Positions 26,395-33,820 of a stretch of DNA of 64,000 nucleotides are shown here, piece by piece (position 1 is the first letter of the stretch; each line of letters opens with the position of its first letter). A program made the translations under genes and the position numbers. The notes under the pieces are model-generated. The model saw only the letters and a list, made by a program, of their open reading frames with translations, ran no database searches and was not told the DNA's origin. Source of the DNA: Defluviicoccus sp. bin129 (GTDB lineage Bacteria; Pseudomonadota; Alphaproteobacteria; MPNO01). Location of the stretch: contig MPNO01000012.1 in NCBI GenBank assembly GCA_002239065.1, forward strand, positions 25,738 to 89,737, written 5' to 3'.

Positions 26395-27180
26395 TCAATA
26401 GTGGCTGGGCCGTTCGCGCGCGCTGCCGAAGGTTTCGGGCTTGTCCGCGGGGGGCGGCAGGTTGCTTCTCGTCCCGGACGCCTCGGACACCCGTTTCTCG
26501 AACGCCGCCGCGGGCTTGAAGAACATGTGCGAGAACTTGGACCACGGGACGGAGCCGAACAGCACCGTCGTGGCGATCAAGTAGAGGCCCAGGAACACCA
26601 TCGTCCACGAGCTTCCCGCCGCCTGCAGGCCGGCCCACACCAGCCCCAGCGTCGTGCTTGCGAGAAGCGAGAGGATGAACAAATCCGCGCGCATGACCCG
26701 GAACGGCGTATGGCCCTCGGCCGACACGTCGACCCGGATGAAGAACCAGAACCAGTACCCGCCGGCGCAGACCAGCAAGGCGCCCACGACCCACAGCAAA
26801 GGCAGGATGGCGGGTGTCTGCGCGGCGGGCGTCGGGTACCAGAACACCATGATGAAGGTGGCGATCGCGTAGGCGAGGAAACCGTACATCGTCAGCAGAT
26901 GGGCGACCCGGCGGCGTCCGGATCCGAATTCGGACGATGTCAGGCCCTCCGACAGGGCGGTCTGGACCGCCAGCCCCGCCATCTGCCCGCCGCCGACGCG
27001 GCGCGCCCCCTTGTCCCTCGACTTCCGCCAGCTGTCGAAGAAATAGGTGGCGCTCTTCTTGTGCCAGATGTCGAACAGCGTTCCGCCCACGACCAGCAGG
27101 ATCATGACGACGACATAGGTCTGCATGACGCCGGGCGATACGGTCGCCGAGAGCGCGGCAAAGGGATTGCTGGTGAACAC
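26395..27180 (-). CDS. aprM: AprM, membrane protein associated with APS reductase
   Basis: Integral membrane protein of 261 residues with about five to six helices: near residues 18-38 (TYVVVMILLVVGGTLFD), 92-115 (LTMYGFLAYAIATFIMVFWY), 125-147, and two or three in 165-220. This matches AprM, the putative membrane anchor and electron acceptor of AprBA in sulfur-oxidising bacteria and SAR11-type alphaproteobacteria. First gene of aprM-aprB-aprA-sat. No QmoABC genes are present, so the AprM-type, oxidative version of the pathway is indicated. The exact quinone interaction is unproven for the family. Confidence 0.85.
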   Translation of the reverse strand: MFTSNPFAALSATVSPGVMQTYVVVMILLVVGGTLFDIWHKKSATYFFDSWRKSRDKGARRVGGGQMAGLAVQTALSEGLTSSEFGSGRRRVAHLLTMYGFLAYAIATFIMVFWYPTPAAQTPAILPLLWVVGALLVCAGGYWFWFFIRVDVSAEGHTPFRVMRADLFILSLLASTTLGLVWAGLQAAGSSWTMVFLGLYLIATTVLFGSVPWSKFSHMFFKPAAAFEKRVSEASGTRSNLPPPADKPETFGSARERPSHY

Positions 27181-27277
27181 GCGATTCCCCCGATGTCAGC
27201 CTGTTCCATTCAACGCCGCGAGCGACACTATCCATCCGCCCCCGCGAAGGAAACCACCTTTTCGACGGGATCGAATG

Positions 27278-28111
27278 TCAGGTCTCGCCCGGCGCGGCGG
27301 CCGGCGCCGGGCGGCGGCGGAAGGGGAAGGGCCCCGGATGCGCGACCAGCGGCAGGGTGTGGGTGACCATGCCGGTACCGGCACTCCAGACGTGAAGGAA
27401 CCCCGCGGGCGGCTCGAGCACGAGGCCGAGCTCGGCGCCGGGGCGGAGGTCGAGAGGCATGTGGAAGGCGGTCGACGGCGCAACGCAGGCGAGCGTGCCC
27501 GCGAAGCGGCGCTGGATGGGGCGGTGCAGGTGCCCGCACAGCACCCGCTCCACGTTCCGGTAGGCGCCGACGATTTCGGCGAACGCATCGGCGCCTGCGA
27601 AGTCCTGGCCGTCCATGAAGGGGACGCCGGTCTTGAAGGGCGGGTGGTGCATGAGGATCACGGTGGGGCGCCCCGGGGCCTCGTCCAGGCAGTCCTCCAG
27701 CCAGGCCAGGCGTTCGGCGCACATCTCGCCGGTCTTGGCGCCCGGTTTCACCGTGTCGAGGGCGAGCAGGCGCACCGCCAGGTGCTCGACCGCGTAGTGC
27801 AGGAACGCCCCGTCCCCGGGCAGGTAGCCGGCATCGGCAAAGGCCGCGCGCAGGGTCGCGCGGTCGTCGCGGTTGCCGGGGACCAGGTAGACCGGCACCG
27901 ACAGCGGGTCCAGCAGGCAGCGCAGCTGGGCATAGGAATCGGCGTCCGGGTCGTCGACCAGGTCGCCCGTGATCAGCACCGCGTTCGCCGGCGGGTCGAG
28001 GGCGGCGAGACGTTCGACCGCTCCCGTCAGGCCGCCCGCCGTGTCGGCCACGTCGTGGGCGAGATCGCCCTCGGGCCGGAGGTGAATATCGGAGATATGG
28101 GCGAATATCAT
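27278..28111 (-). CDS. Metallophosphoesterase (CpdA-like phosphodiesterase)
   Basis: Calcineurin-like phosphoesterase, 277 residues. Metal-binding blocks are all present: FAHISDIHLRP (D-x-H), ITGDLVDDPD (GD), VPGNRDD (GNxx), ILMHHPPF (H) and CGHLHRP (GHxH). This is the class III cyclic nucleotide phosphodiesterase (CpdA/GpdQ-like) pattern. It hydrolyses a phosphodiester; cAMP, glycerophosphodiester or another substrate cannot be chosen from sequence. It lies between aprM (97 bp downstream) and the amidohydrolase, on the same strand as both. Confidence 0.87.
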   Translation of the reverse strand: MIFAHISDIHLRPEGDLAHDVADTAGGLTGAVERLAALDPPANAVLITGDLVDDPDADSYAQLRCLLDPLSVPVYLVPGNRDDRATLRAAFADAGYLPGDGAFLHYAVEHLAVRLLALDTVKPGAKTGEMCAERLAWLEDCLDEAPGRPTVILMHHPPFKTGVPFMDGQDFAGADAFAEIVGAYRNVERVLCGHLHRPIQRRFAGTLACVAPSTAFHMPLDLRPGAELGLVLEPPAGFLHVWSAGTGMVTHTLPLVAHPGPFPFRRRPAPAAAPGET

Positions 28112-28200
28112 GAAGGCCGGAAACTATCACGACGCCCGGTCGCGGCTACGCAAAAATGCAGGACGGCTGCGGCACCCGTCCCCGCCCTCCACGCGCGCGT

Positions 28201-29589
28201 TCAGGCGTCGCGTTCGCCCCCCGGCGGCGGCGCGCCCGGGACGAGCCCGATCTCGTCCAGGATGCGCGTCGCGGAGCGCATCAGCGCATCGCGCTTTTCC
28301 GACAGCCCGGGGAAGACGAGGCGGCCGTCGCGCTTGACGACGCGGCCGGCGACCAGGACCGTTTCGACATTGCCGGGACCGGCCTGGCGGACCGCCGCGC
28401 CGATCGGGTCATGGACCGGAAACAAATTGGCGTCGGTCGCGCGGAGCAGCACGATATCGGCCTGCTTGCCGGGCGCCAGCGTGCCGATCCCGTCGGACAT
28501 CCGTGTCATGGCGGCGCCGTTGACCGTGACCCATTCGAGGGCCTGGCGGCAGGTGATGCTTGCCGTATCGGGGAGTGGCTCGCCGCGCGCGAGCAGCGCC
28601 TTGTTGTCCATATTGCGCTGGACATTGAGCGTCGTGCGCATGGCGGTGAACATATCGCCCGCCGCCGCCGGCTCGACGTCGGCGCCGATGGTGATCGACG
28701 CGCCGAAATCGCGCAGCACGCCGGTCAGCGGATCGCCGAAGCCCATCTGCATCTCGACCTCGGCGGTCACGGTGAAGTTCGCCCCGGCCCCGACCAGCGC
28801 GCGGGTCAGCTCGGGCGCGAAGTTGTTGGCATGGACGATGTTCGACCGGGTGTCGATCAGCCCGGCCTCGATCAGCGCCTCGAACGTGCCCGGAGAGAGC
28901 GGCGGCCCACCGCCGGTATGCGCGCTGACGATGAGGTCGAGCTCGCGTGCCAGCGCGTAGTCGGCGAAGCAGACCTCGCGAACCCCGTATTGCGGGCCCA
29001 GCACCGCGAGCCCGAGCGTGACCAGCCGGTCGTCGGAGGCGAAGCGGCCCGCGCGCAGGCGTTCGATCTCGGCGCGCGGCATGGGAACTTCGCTGAAATG
29101 TTTCCGGCCCGGCCCGGGGTCGGGCTTGGGCGAGCCGTGCAGGAAGACCGCCCGGGCGCCGGAGGCCTCCAGCCCGTCGATCGCCGCATCCGTGTGCTCG
29201 GGAGTCGGGTTGTTGTGGCACCAGTCAACCAGGGTGGTCACGCCCGCGTCGAGCTTCGCCAGCGCGCCCATGAGGTTGGCGATCCGGATGTCGTCCGGCC
29301 TGAAACGGGTTGCCAGCCCGCGATGCATCGCGCGCATGTATTGCGGCACCGTCCAGTCCGTGGCGATTCCGCGGAGCCCGGTCTGCCAGGTGTGGACGTG
29401 GCTGTCGATCAGCCCGGGAAGGACGATACGGCCCGCCGCATCGATGGTCTCGGCGTCGGCCACCCGGCCGACTGCGCCGATGGCGGCGATGCGCCCGTCC
29501 TCGACCACGATGTCCGCCGCCGCCGGCGCCGCGCCCGGCTCCATGGTGACGACGATGCCGCCCTCGATATGGGTTCGGGAAAACTCCAT
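28201..29589 (-). CDS. Amidohydrolase (AtzB/TrzN/SsnA-like deaminase or chlorohydrolase family)
   Basis: Metal-dependent amidohydrolase of 462 residues with the usual composite beta-sandwich plus TIM barrel. Metal and catalytic motifs: LIDSHVHTWQTGLRG, VDWCHNNPTPEHTDA, LIVSAHTGGG, IVHANNFAPE and ITIGADVEPAAAGDM. The D-x-H-x-H (DSHVH) and later His/His/Asp set fit the cytosine-deaminase/TrzN subgroup. Likely hydrolytic deamination or dechlorination of a small N-heterocycle or amine. The ridA-fusion and VOC genes directly upstream suggest a joint catabolic pathway. Product remains unassigned. Confidence 0.82.
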   Translation of the reverse strand: MEFSRTHIEGGIVVTMEPGAAPAAADIVVEDGRIAAIGAVGRVADAETIDAAGRIVLPGLIDSHVHTWQTGLRGIATDWTVPQYMRAMHRGLATRFRPDDIRIANLMGALAKLDAGVTTLVDWCHNNPTPEHTDAAIDGLEASGARAVFLHGSPKPDPGPGRKHFSEVPMPRAEIERLRAGRFASDDRLVTLGLAVLGPQYGVREVCFADYALARELDLIVSAHTGGGPPLSPGTFEALIEAGLIDTRSNIVHANNFAPELTRALVGAGANFTVTAEVEMQMGFGDPLTGVLRDFGASITIGADVEPAAAGDMFTAMRTTLNVQRNMDNKALLARGEPLPDTASITCRQALEWVTVNGAAMTRMSDGIGTLAPGKQADIVLLRATDANLFPVHDPIGAAVRQAGPGNVETVLVAGRVVKRDGRLVFPGLSEKRDALMRSATRILDEIGLVPGAPPPGGERDA

Positions 29590-29608
29590 GCGGCGTCCTC
29601 CCCGGCCG

Positions 29609-30811
29609 TCAGGGGCGCGCGCCGCCGGCGCCGGGCCGGTAGCAGATCGCGTCGACTTCGACCTTCATGCCGTGCACCGCGAGGCGATTGGCGCCGAACA
29701 GTGTGCTCGCCGGCCTGTGGCGCCCGAAATATGTCTCGCGAACCGCGTTCAGCTCCTGGCGTTCGTCGCAATCGTCCAGGTAGGCCGTAACCTTGGCGAC
29801 GTCTTCGAAACCGAACCCGGCCTCGGCCATGATGCGCTCGATGTTGTCGTGCATCTGCGTGGCCTGGGACGTCATGGTATCGCCGGCCAGTTCGAAGCCG
29901 GCGTCGAACGGACCCTGGCCCGAGACGAAGAGGAAATCGCCGGCCTGCACCGCGTCGGTGTAGTGGCTGATCGGCTCGTGGATGCCGGGGACGCGAATCT
30001 CCTTCCGCGGCGCGGCGCCGTCGCCCGGCTTGTAGGCGATCGCCTCGATCTCGTGGTTCATCCCCGGAATCGCCAGCCGCCGGATTCCGAACAGGGTGCT
30101 GCAGGGCCGGCTGTCGCCGAAGAAGCGCTTGCGCGCGACGTTGATCTTCGGCCGGTCCCAGACGTTTTCCAGATAGCAGACGACCTTGCACACGTCGCCG
30201 AAACCCATGCCGGCGGCGTCGAGCATCACCTCCATGTTCTCGAGCGTCTTGAAGGCCTGTTTCCCGGGGTCGCCGAAAGATACCGCGCGGCCGTCCCTGG
30301 CTATCGGCCCGGTTCCGGAGATGAAGGCGTAGTCGCCGCATTTCACCACGTCGACATAGTGGCTGGGCGGCTCGAACAGATCTTCGCAGCGGATTTCTTC
30401 CTTTGGCGGCCCGCCGCTCCGCGGCTTGTAGGCGACGCACTCGATTTCCAGAAGCATGCCGGGAAGCGCGAAATGCCCGACCCCGACCCGGGTGCTGCCG
30501 GGATAGGCGTCGCCGTGAAAGTCGATGCGGACCGGATTGATCCTGGGTCCGTCATGTACCTCTTCCATCAACACCTTAAAGTAGACCACGTCCCGCGGCG
30601 ACATGTCGGCCGCCGACAGCATGCGGTCGATATTGGCGCAGGTGGCTTCGCATTGCCTGACCACGTCGCCTTCGCCGATCAGCGACCCGTCGCTCGCGAA
30701 CGGACCCGCCCCGGACATGTAGAGGAAGTCGCCGCACAGCACCGCATCGGTGTAGTGGCTGATCGGCTCCATCGTGTCGTCGAGGCGAATCTCCCGTCGC
30801 GGTGCCGCCAT
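29609..30811 (-). CDS. Triple RidA (YjgF/YER057c/UK114) domain protein
   Basis: Protein of 400 residues made of three consecutive RidA-like domains of about 130 residues: each begins with an EPISHYTDAV- or EPPSHYVDVV-like segment followed by GDFLYMSGAGP/GDYAFISGTGP/GDFLFVSGQGP and ends with a beta strand such as LEIECVAYKP, HEIEAIAYKP or VEVDAICYRP. Canonical RidA is a single-domain trimer; here one chain may form the trimer. The arginine of active RidA (PARS) is replaced: the repeats read PGSTRVG, PCSTLFG and PASTLFG, so ordinary 2-aminoacrylate deaminase activity is doubtful. Start at 30811 has AGGGGAGGA upstream. It sits 19 bp before the amidohydrolase gene, probably in one operon. Confidence 0.85.
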   Translation of the reverse strand: MAAPRREIRLDDTMEPISHYTDAVLCGDFLYMSGAGPFASDGSLIGEGDVVRQCEATCANIDRMLSAADMSPRDVVYFKVLMEEVHDGPRINPVRIDFHGDAYPGSTRVGVGHFALPGMLLEIECVAYKPRSGGPPKEEIRCEDLFEPPSHYVDVVKCGDYAFISGTGPIARDGRAVSFGDPGKQAFKTLENMEVMLDAAGMGFGDVCKVVCYLENVWDRPKINVARKRFFGDSRPCSTLFGIRRLAIPGMNHEIEAIAYKPGDGAAPRKEIRVPGIHEPISHYTDAVQAGDFLFVSGQGPFDAGFELAGDTMTSQATQMHDNIERIMAEAGFGFEDVAKVTAYLDDCDERQELNAVRETYFGRHRPASTLFGANRLAVHGMKVEVDAICYRPGAGGARP

Positions 30812-30858
30812 GGCGTCCTCCCCTGCGCGATGTCCGGCCCGCCGGTCGACGGGGCAGG

Positions 30859-31326
30859 CTACGCGTTCGCCGGCTCGAGATCGGAGGCCATGACCTCGGG
30901 CCGGAGCCCGACCGCCTCCCCGGCGTCGAAATTTAGCTCGATCTTGATGCCGTTCGGGTCGAACAGGAACAGCTGGTAGAGCCCCTGGTCGGCCACCTGG
31001 CGCTGCGAGAACCCGACCCCGAGCTCGGCCAGGCGAGACATCGTCTTTCTCAGCCCGGTCGCGCGGAACGCGATATGGTCGACCACCCCGGTGCCGGAGG
31101 TGGAGTCGGACTGCTGGCCGAGATAGGCCATCCGGTTCTCGGACACGTCCTTGCCGCCCTCGGTCACATGGACCACGTCCCGGTCGCCGATATAGAGCCA
31201 GACGACGGGAAACTTGAAGTCCGGCGTCGGCCCGGCCACCATGCCCAGCACGTCGCAATACCAGTCCCTGGTCCGTTCGATATCCTCGGTCTGCACGAGG
31301 AAGTGTTCAAGGTGCGACAGCGGCAT
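30859..31326 (-). CDS. VOC-family (glyoxalase/extradiol dioxygenase-like) protein
   Basis: Vicinal-oxygen-chelate protein, 155 residues, two betaalphabetabetabeta modules. It starts LSHLEHFLVQTEDIERTRDW with the first metal-type histidine in module one; VDHIAFRAT gives the second histidine and FLFDPNGIKIELNF the terminal glutamate. The reaction (dioxygenase, isomerase or lyase) cannot be chosen from sequence. It precedes the triple RidA gene by 47 bp on the same strand, and a 2-keto-4-pentenoate hydratase-like gene lies just beyond DUF1330; a ring-cleavage role would fit but is inference. Confidence 0.82.
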   Translation of the reverse strand: MPLSHLEHFLVQTEDIERTRDWYCDVLGMVAGPTPDFKFPVVWLYIGDRDVVHVTEGGKDVSENRMAYLGQQSDSTSGTGVVDHIAFRATGLRKTMSRLAELGVGFSQRQVADQGLYQLFLFDPNGIKIELNFDAGEAVGLRPEVMASDLEPANA

Positions 31327-31419
31327 GCCGTTTCTCCCGCAGCGTGGCGTGCCGGACAGCGTATGCGGGACGCGCCCCGGATACCAGCCGGACCGCCCAT
31401 TCGATGACGGAGACCTGAC

Positions 31420-31725
31420 ATGCCAGCCTACTGGGTAGCGCGCTCGAAGATCCACGACCCGGTTCAGTACAAGAAATACACCGACCTGGTCCCGGCGATC
31501 CTGGAGAAGTACGGCGGCAAGGTGCTGGCCCGCGGCGGGGACTACCGGATCATGGAGGGGCCGGAGCATTTCGAGCGCTTCGTGGTCGTCGAGTTCCCGT
31601 CCGTCGAGCAAGCGGTCGCCTGCCATCGGTCGCCGGAGTACCAGGAGGCGGCGAGCCACCGGCGCGGCGGCGCGGGCGAGGTGGAACAGGTCATCGTCGA
31701 GGGCGGCGAGGCGACGCCGATCTGA
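31420..31725 (+). CDS. DUF1330 domain protein
   Basis: Small protein of 101 residues, ferredoxin-like alpha/beta dimeric barrel type. Typical DUF1330 features: MPAYWVARSKIHDPVQYKKY at the start, the PAILEKYGGKVLARGG segment and FPSVEQAVACHRSPEYQEA. It is the only plus-strand gene between two minus-strand ones and faces the hydratase-like gene (9 bp between stops). Family members have no established function, but many lie beside catabolic genes. Confidence 0.82.
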   Translation: MPAYWVARSKIHDPVQYKKYTDLVPAILEKYGGKVLARGGDYRIMEGPEHFERFVVVEFPSVEQAVACHRSPEYQEAASHRRGGAGEVEQVIVEGGEATPI

Positions 31726-31733
31726 CGCGGGGG

Positions 31734-32528
31734 TCAATCCCCGAAGCGGACCTCCACCCTGCCCAGCGGGCCGAAATCGGCGGTGACGGTGTCGCCCGGC
31801 CGGCAGCGGACGATGTCGGTCGCGCTGCCGGTCGTGACGATTTGGCCCGCTTCGAGGGTCACGCCCCGGGCGCTCAAATGGTTGGCGAGCCAGACCAGGA
31901 CGTTCCACGGATCGCCGAGGACGTTGCGGCCCGCGCCTTCCGCGACCCGCGCGCCGTTGACGCCGACGGTGACGGGCTGGGCGGCGAGGTCGCGGGCGAG
32001 TCCGCCCGGCGCCGCCGGTCCGAGGCAGAGCAGGCCGGCGATCGCGTTGTCGGCGATCAGGTCCGCCGCGGTCATCGAGAGCCAGTCGGCGTAGCGCGAA
32101 TCCGGCACCTCGATCGCCGGATGGACGCTCGCCACCGCTTGCCGCACCTCCTCGCGCGTATGGGGCGCGGCGCGCGGGACGAGGGCGCGGCCCATGACGA
32201 AGTCGAACTCGGGCTCGATGGTGAAAAAATTGACCCGGCCCGGCGGCACGTATAGCGGGCTCCCGCCCACGAACTCGGCGAAGATGCGGCCCGAGAAGGG
32301 GGCGTCCACGCCGAACCGCGCCTGCACGTCCGCGTTGGTCGCGCCGATCTTGTAGCCGGCGACGGCGAGCCCCGCGCTCGCCGCGAGCCCGTCCTGCACC
32401 GCATAGGCCTCGTCGATCGTCCCCGGCCTGCACTCGGCCGGCAGCGCGTCGATCTGCCTGCCGTCGCGCCAGGCCTCCCACAGCAGCGCGCCGCCGCGCG
32501 CCAGGGGGGTTGCGCTTCGCGCGCTCAG
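31734..32528 (-). CDS. 2-keto-4-pentenoate hydratase / 2-oxohepta-3-ene-dioate hydratase-family protein (MhpD-like)
   Basis: Hydratase/decarboxylase of the MhpD family, about 264 residues. Recognisable parts: ALLWEAWRDGRQIDALP, TIDEAYAVQDGLAA, VAGYKIGATNADVQ, FEFD-type metal site in TIEPEFDFVMGRAL, and AIEVPDSRYADW. No ATG, GTG or TTG occurs near the family N-terminus; the frame continues upstream through the lipoprotein gene in another register. A CTG at 32526-32528 overlaps the lipoprotein stop (CTGA) exactly where coupled initiation would be expected and is taken as the provisional start. A sequencing error at an ATG is the alternative. Likely role: addition of water to, or decarboxylation of, a 2-hydroxy-dienoate from ring cleavage. 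Confidence 0.75.
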   Translation of the reverse strand: MSARSATPLARGGALLWEAWRDGRQIDALPAECRPGTIDEAYAVQDGLAASAGLAVAGYKIGATNADVQARFGVDAPFSGRIFAEFVGGSPLYVPPGRVNFFTIEPEFDFVMGRALVPRAAPHTREEVRQAVASVHPAIEVPDSRYADWLSMTAADLIADNAIAGLLCLGPAAPGGLARDLAAQPVTVGVNGARVAEGAGRNVLGDPWNVLVWLANHLSARGVTLEAGQIVTTGSATDIVRCRPGDTVTADFGPLGRVEVRFGD

Positions 32529-33517
32529 CCGCCGCCCCCGGGCAGCGGGCCGGACACCCCAGTTTCCCTGAAGGGCGCGCTCAGGCCGAGGAACGACCCG
32601 AAGAACTCGCCCTCGCTGCCGTCGGCCTCCTCGAAATAGACGCCGTTGAAGCCCGCCACCAGCCGCGGATTTCCGTCCGCGTCCTGGCGGGCCGACAGGG
32701 TGCCGCCCCAGTACCCCTCGGAAAGCGTGACGGTCCGTTCCGGATGTCCCACCGTCACCCTGTCGCGCTCGAAATTGCCGTCTTCCAGCATGATCGCTGT
32801 GGCGAGATGGATCTCGTAGTCCTTGGCCAGACCCTGCGCGTCGATCAACTCGTCGCCGAGGATAACGCCGAAATGCGCGCGCTGCGTGGCGAGATCGCCG
32901 ACGCAGCCGATGCAGCCCTTCAAGCTGCGGTCCGTGAAGTCCGCGGTTAGGGTCAGCATCCCCTGGTATTCGTCGATAACGAAACCGCCCTGGTTCTCGC
33001 CCCAGCCGCTCCCGAACTCGTAGACGTACAGCCCTCCAGCTTGACCGGCATACTCGGCCGTCCCGTCGACCGGCAACTCCGGCGGGACGCCGTGGTCGAG
33101 CTCCGGCCCATCGACGATCGCGTACCGATCCGCTTCCGCCAGCGACAGCCTCGGCGGGTGCTGGTCGTAGAACTGCGCCCACCAGCCGAACACGAGGTAG
33201 TCGGACGGATCGTCCGGGTCCCAGCTCAACAGGGCGTGGGAGAGAGACGTGTCGTCCCCGTCTAGCTTGAGGAACGTGAAGGCCTGCGCCTGGTGGCCGG
33301 GCATGGGCGTCTGCCCGGGGAGCACCTCGATGAGGTCGTCCGAAGTGCTGACCGAGGCCTCGGTCCCGTCGTCAAGCGATATGAAGAAGCGCAGCTCGCT
33401 GCCGTCGAACTCGGTGTTCCGTTCGAGTTGAATCCGGTCTTCTTCCGGCGGGGGAAGGGTGCGGCTGCAGGCGGTCAGCGCCAACGCCGCAAGCAGCAGA
33501 ACGGAAAGGGATTTCAT
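32525..33517 (-). CDS. Putative outer-membrane lipoprotein with TbpB-like beta-barrel domain
   Basis: About 330 residues. A lipoprotein signal peptide with lipobox LTAC (MKSLSVLLLAALALTACS) is followed by an acidic linker. Two regions, GTAEYAGQAGGLYVYEFGSG with LTLTADFTDRSLKG, and VAGFNGVYFEEADGSEGEFF with GSFLGL, resemble the 8-stranded barrel repeats of transferrin-binding-protein-B-like and Slam-dependent surface lipoproteins. ATG at 33515-33517 has GGGGA upstream. A surface-exposed role or substrate cannot be inferred further. It is the upstream neighbour of the hydratase-like gene. Confidence 0.62.
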   Translation of the reverse strand: MKSLSVLLLAALALTACSRTLPPPEEDRIQLERNTEFDGSELRFFISLDDGTEASVSTSDDLIEVLPGQTPMPGHQAQAFTFLKLDGDDTSLSHALLSWDPDDPSDYLVFGWWAQFYDQHPPRLSLAEADRYAIVDGPELDHGVPPELPVDGTAEYAGQAGGLYVYEFGSGWGENQGGFVIDEYQGMLTLTADFTDRSLKGCIGCVGDLATQRAHFGVILGDELIDAQGLAKDYEIHLATAIMLEDGNFERDRVTVGHPERTVTLSEGYWGGTLSARQDADGNPRLVAGFNGVYFEEADGSEGEFFGSFLGLSAPFRETGVSGPLPGGGG

Positions 33518-33820
33518 ATTGGTCCCCAAGATTCAAGACATACAATGTCTATCCGAGTCGGCATAATAGTACCTGTCCGTTCGCGATTGAACCGCGGCGG
33601 ATCGACCGAAATCCGACAGGCTCCGGCGTCCTGCTAGCGAAATTCCTGTGCTCTCGCCTCCCGTCGCCACCGCGTCATGGCAAGACATGGAGCTTCCAAA
33701 CCGGGACACGGGGGCGTAACCGTTCCCTGTGGACCCGTCCCGCCCTGGCGCGGTTTTGCCCGGCGCCGCGCGTGATGCATGATGTGCCGAGCGGATCTGA
33801 AGCCGAACGGGAGGCGGGCT

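Noticed and set aside
24046..27180. Sulfate-reduction locus
   Set aside because: aprM is present and qmo, dsr genes are absent; association with Xsc and aerobic genes supports the sulfite-oxidising direction.
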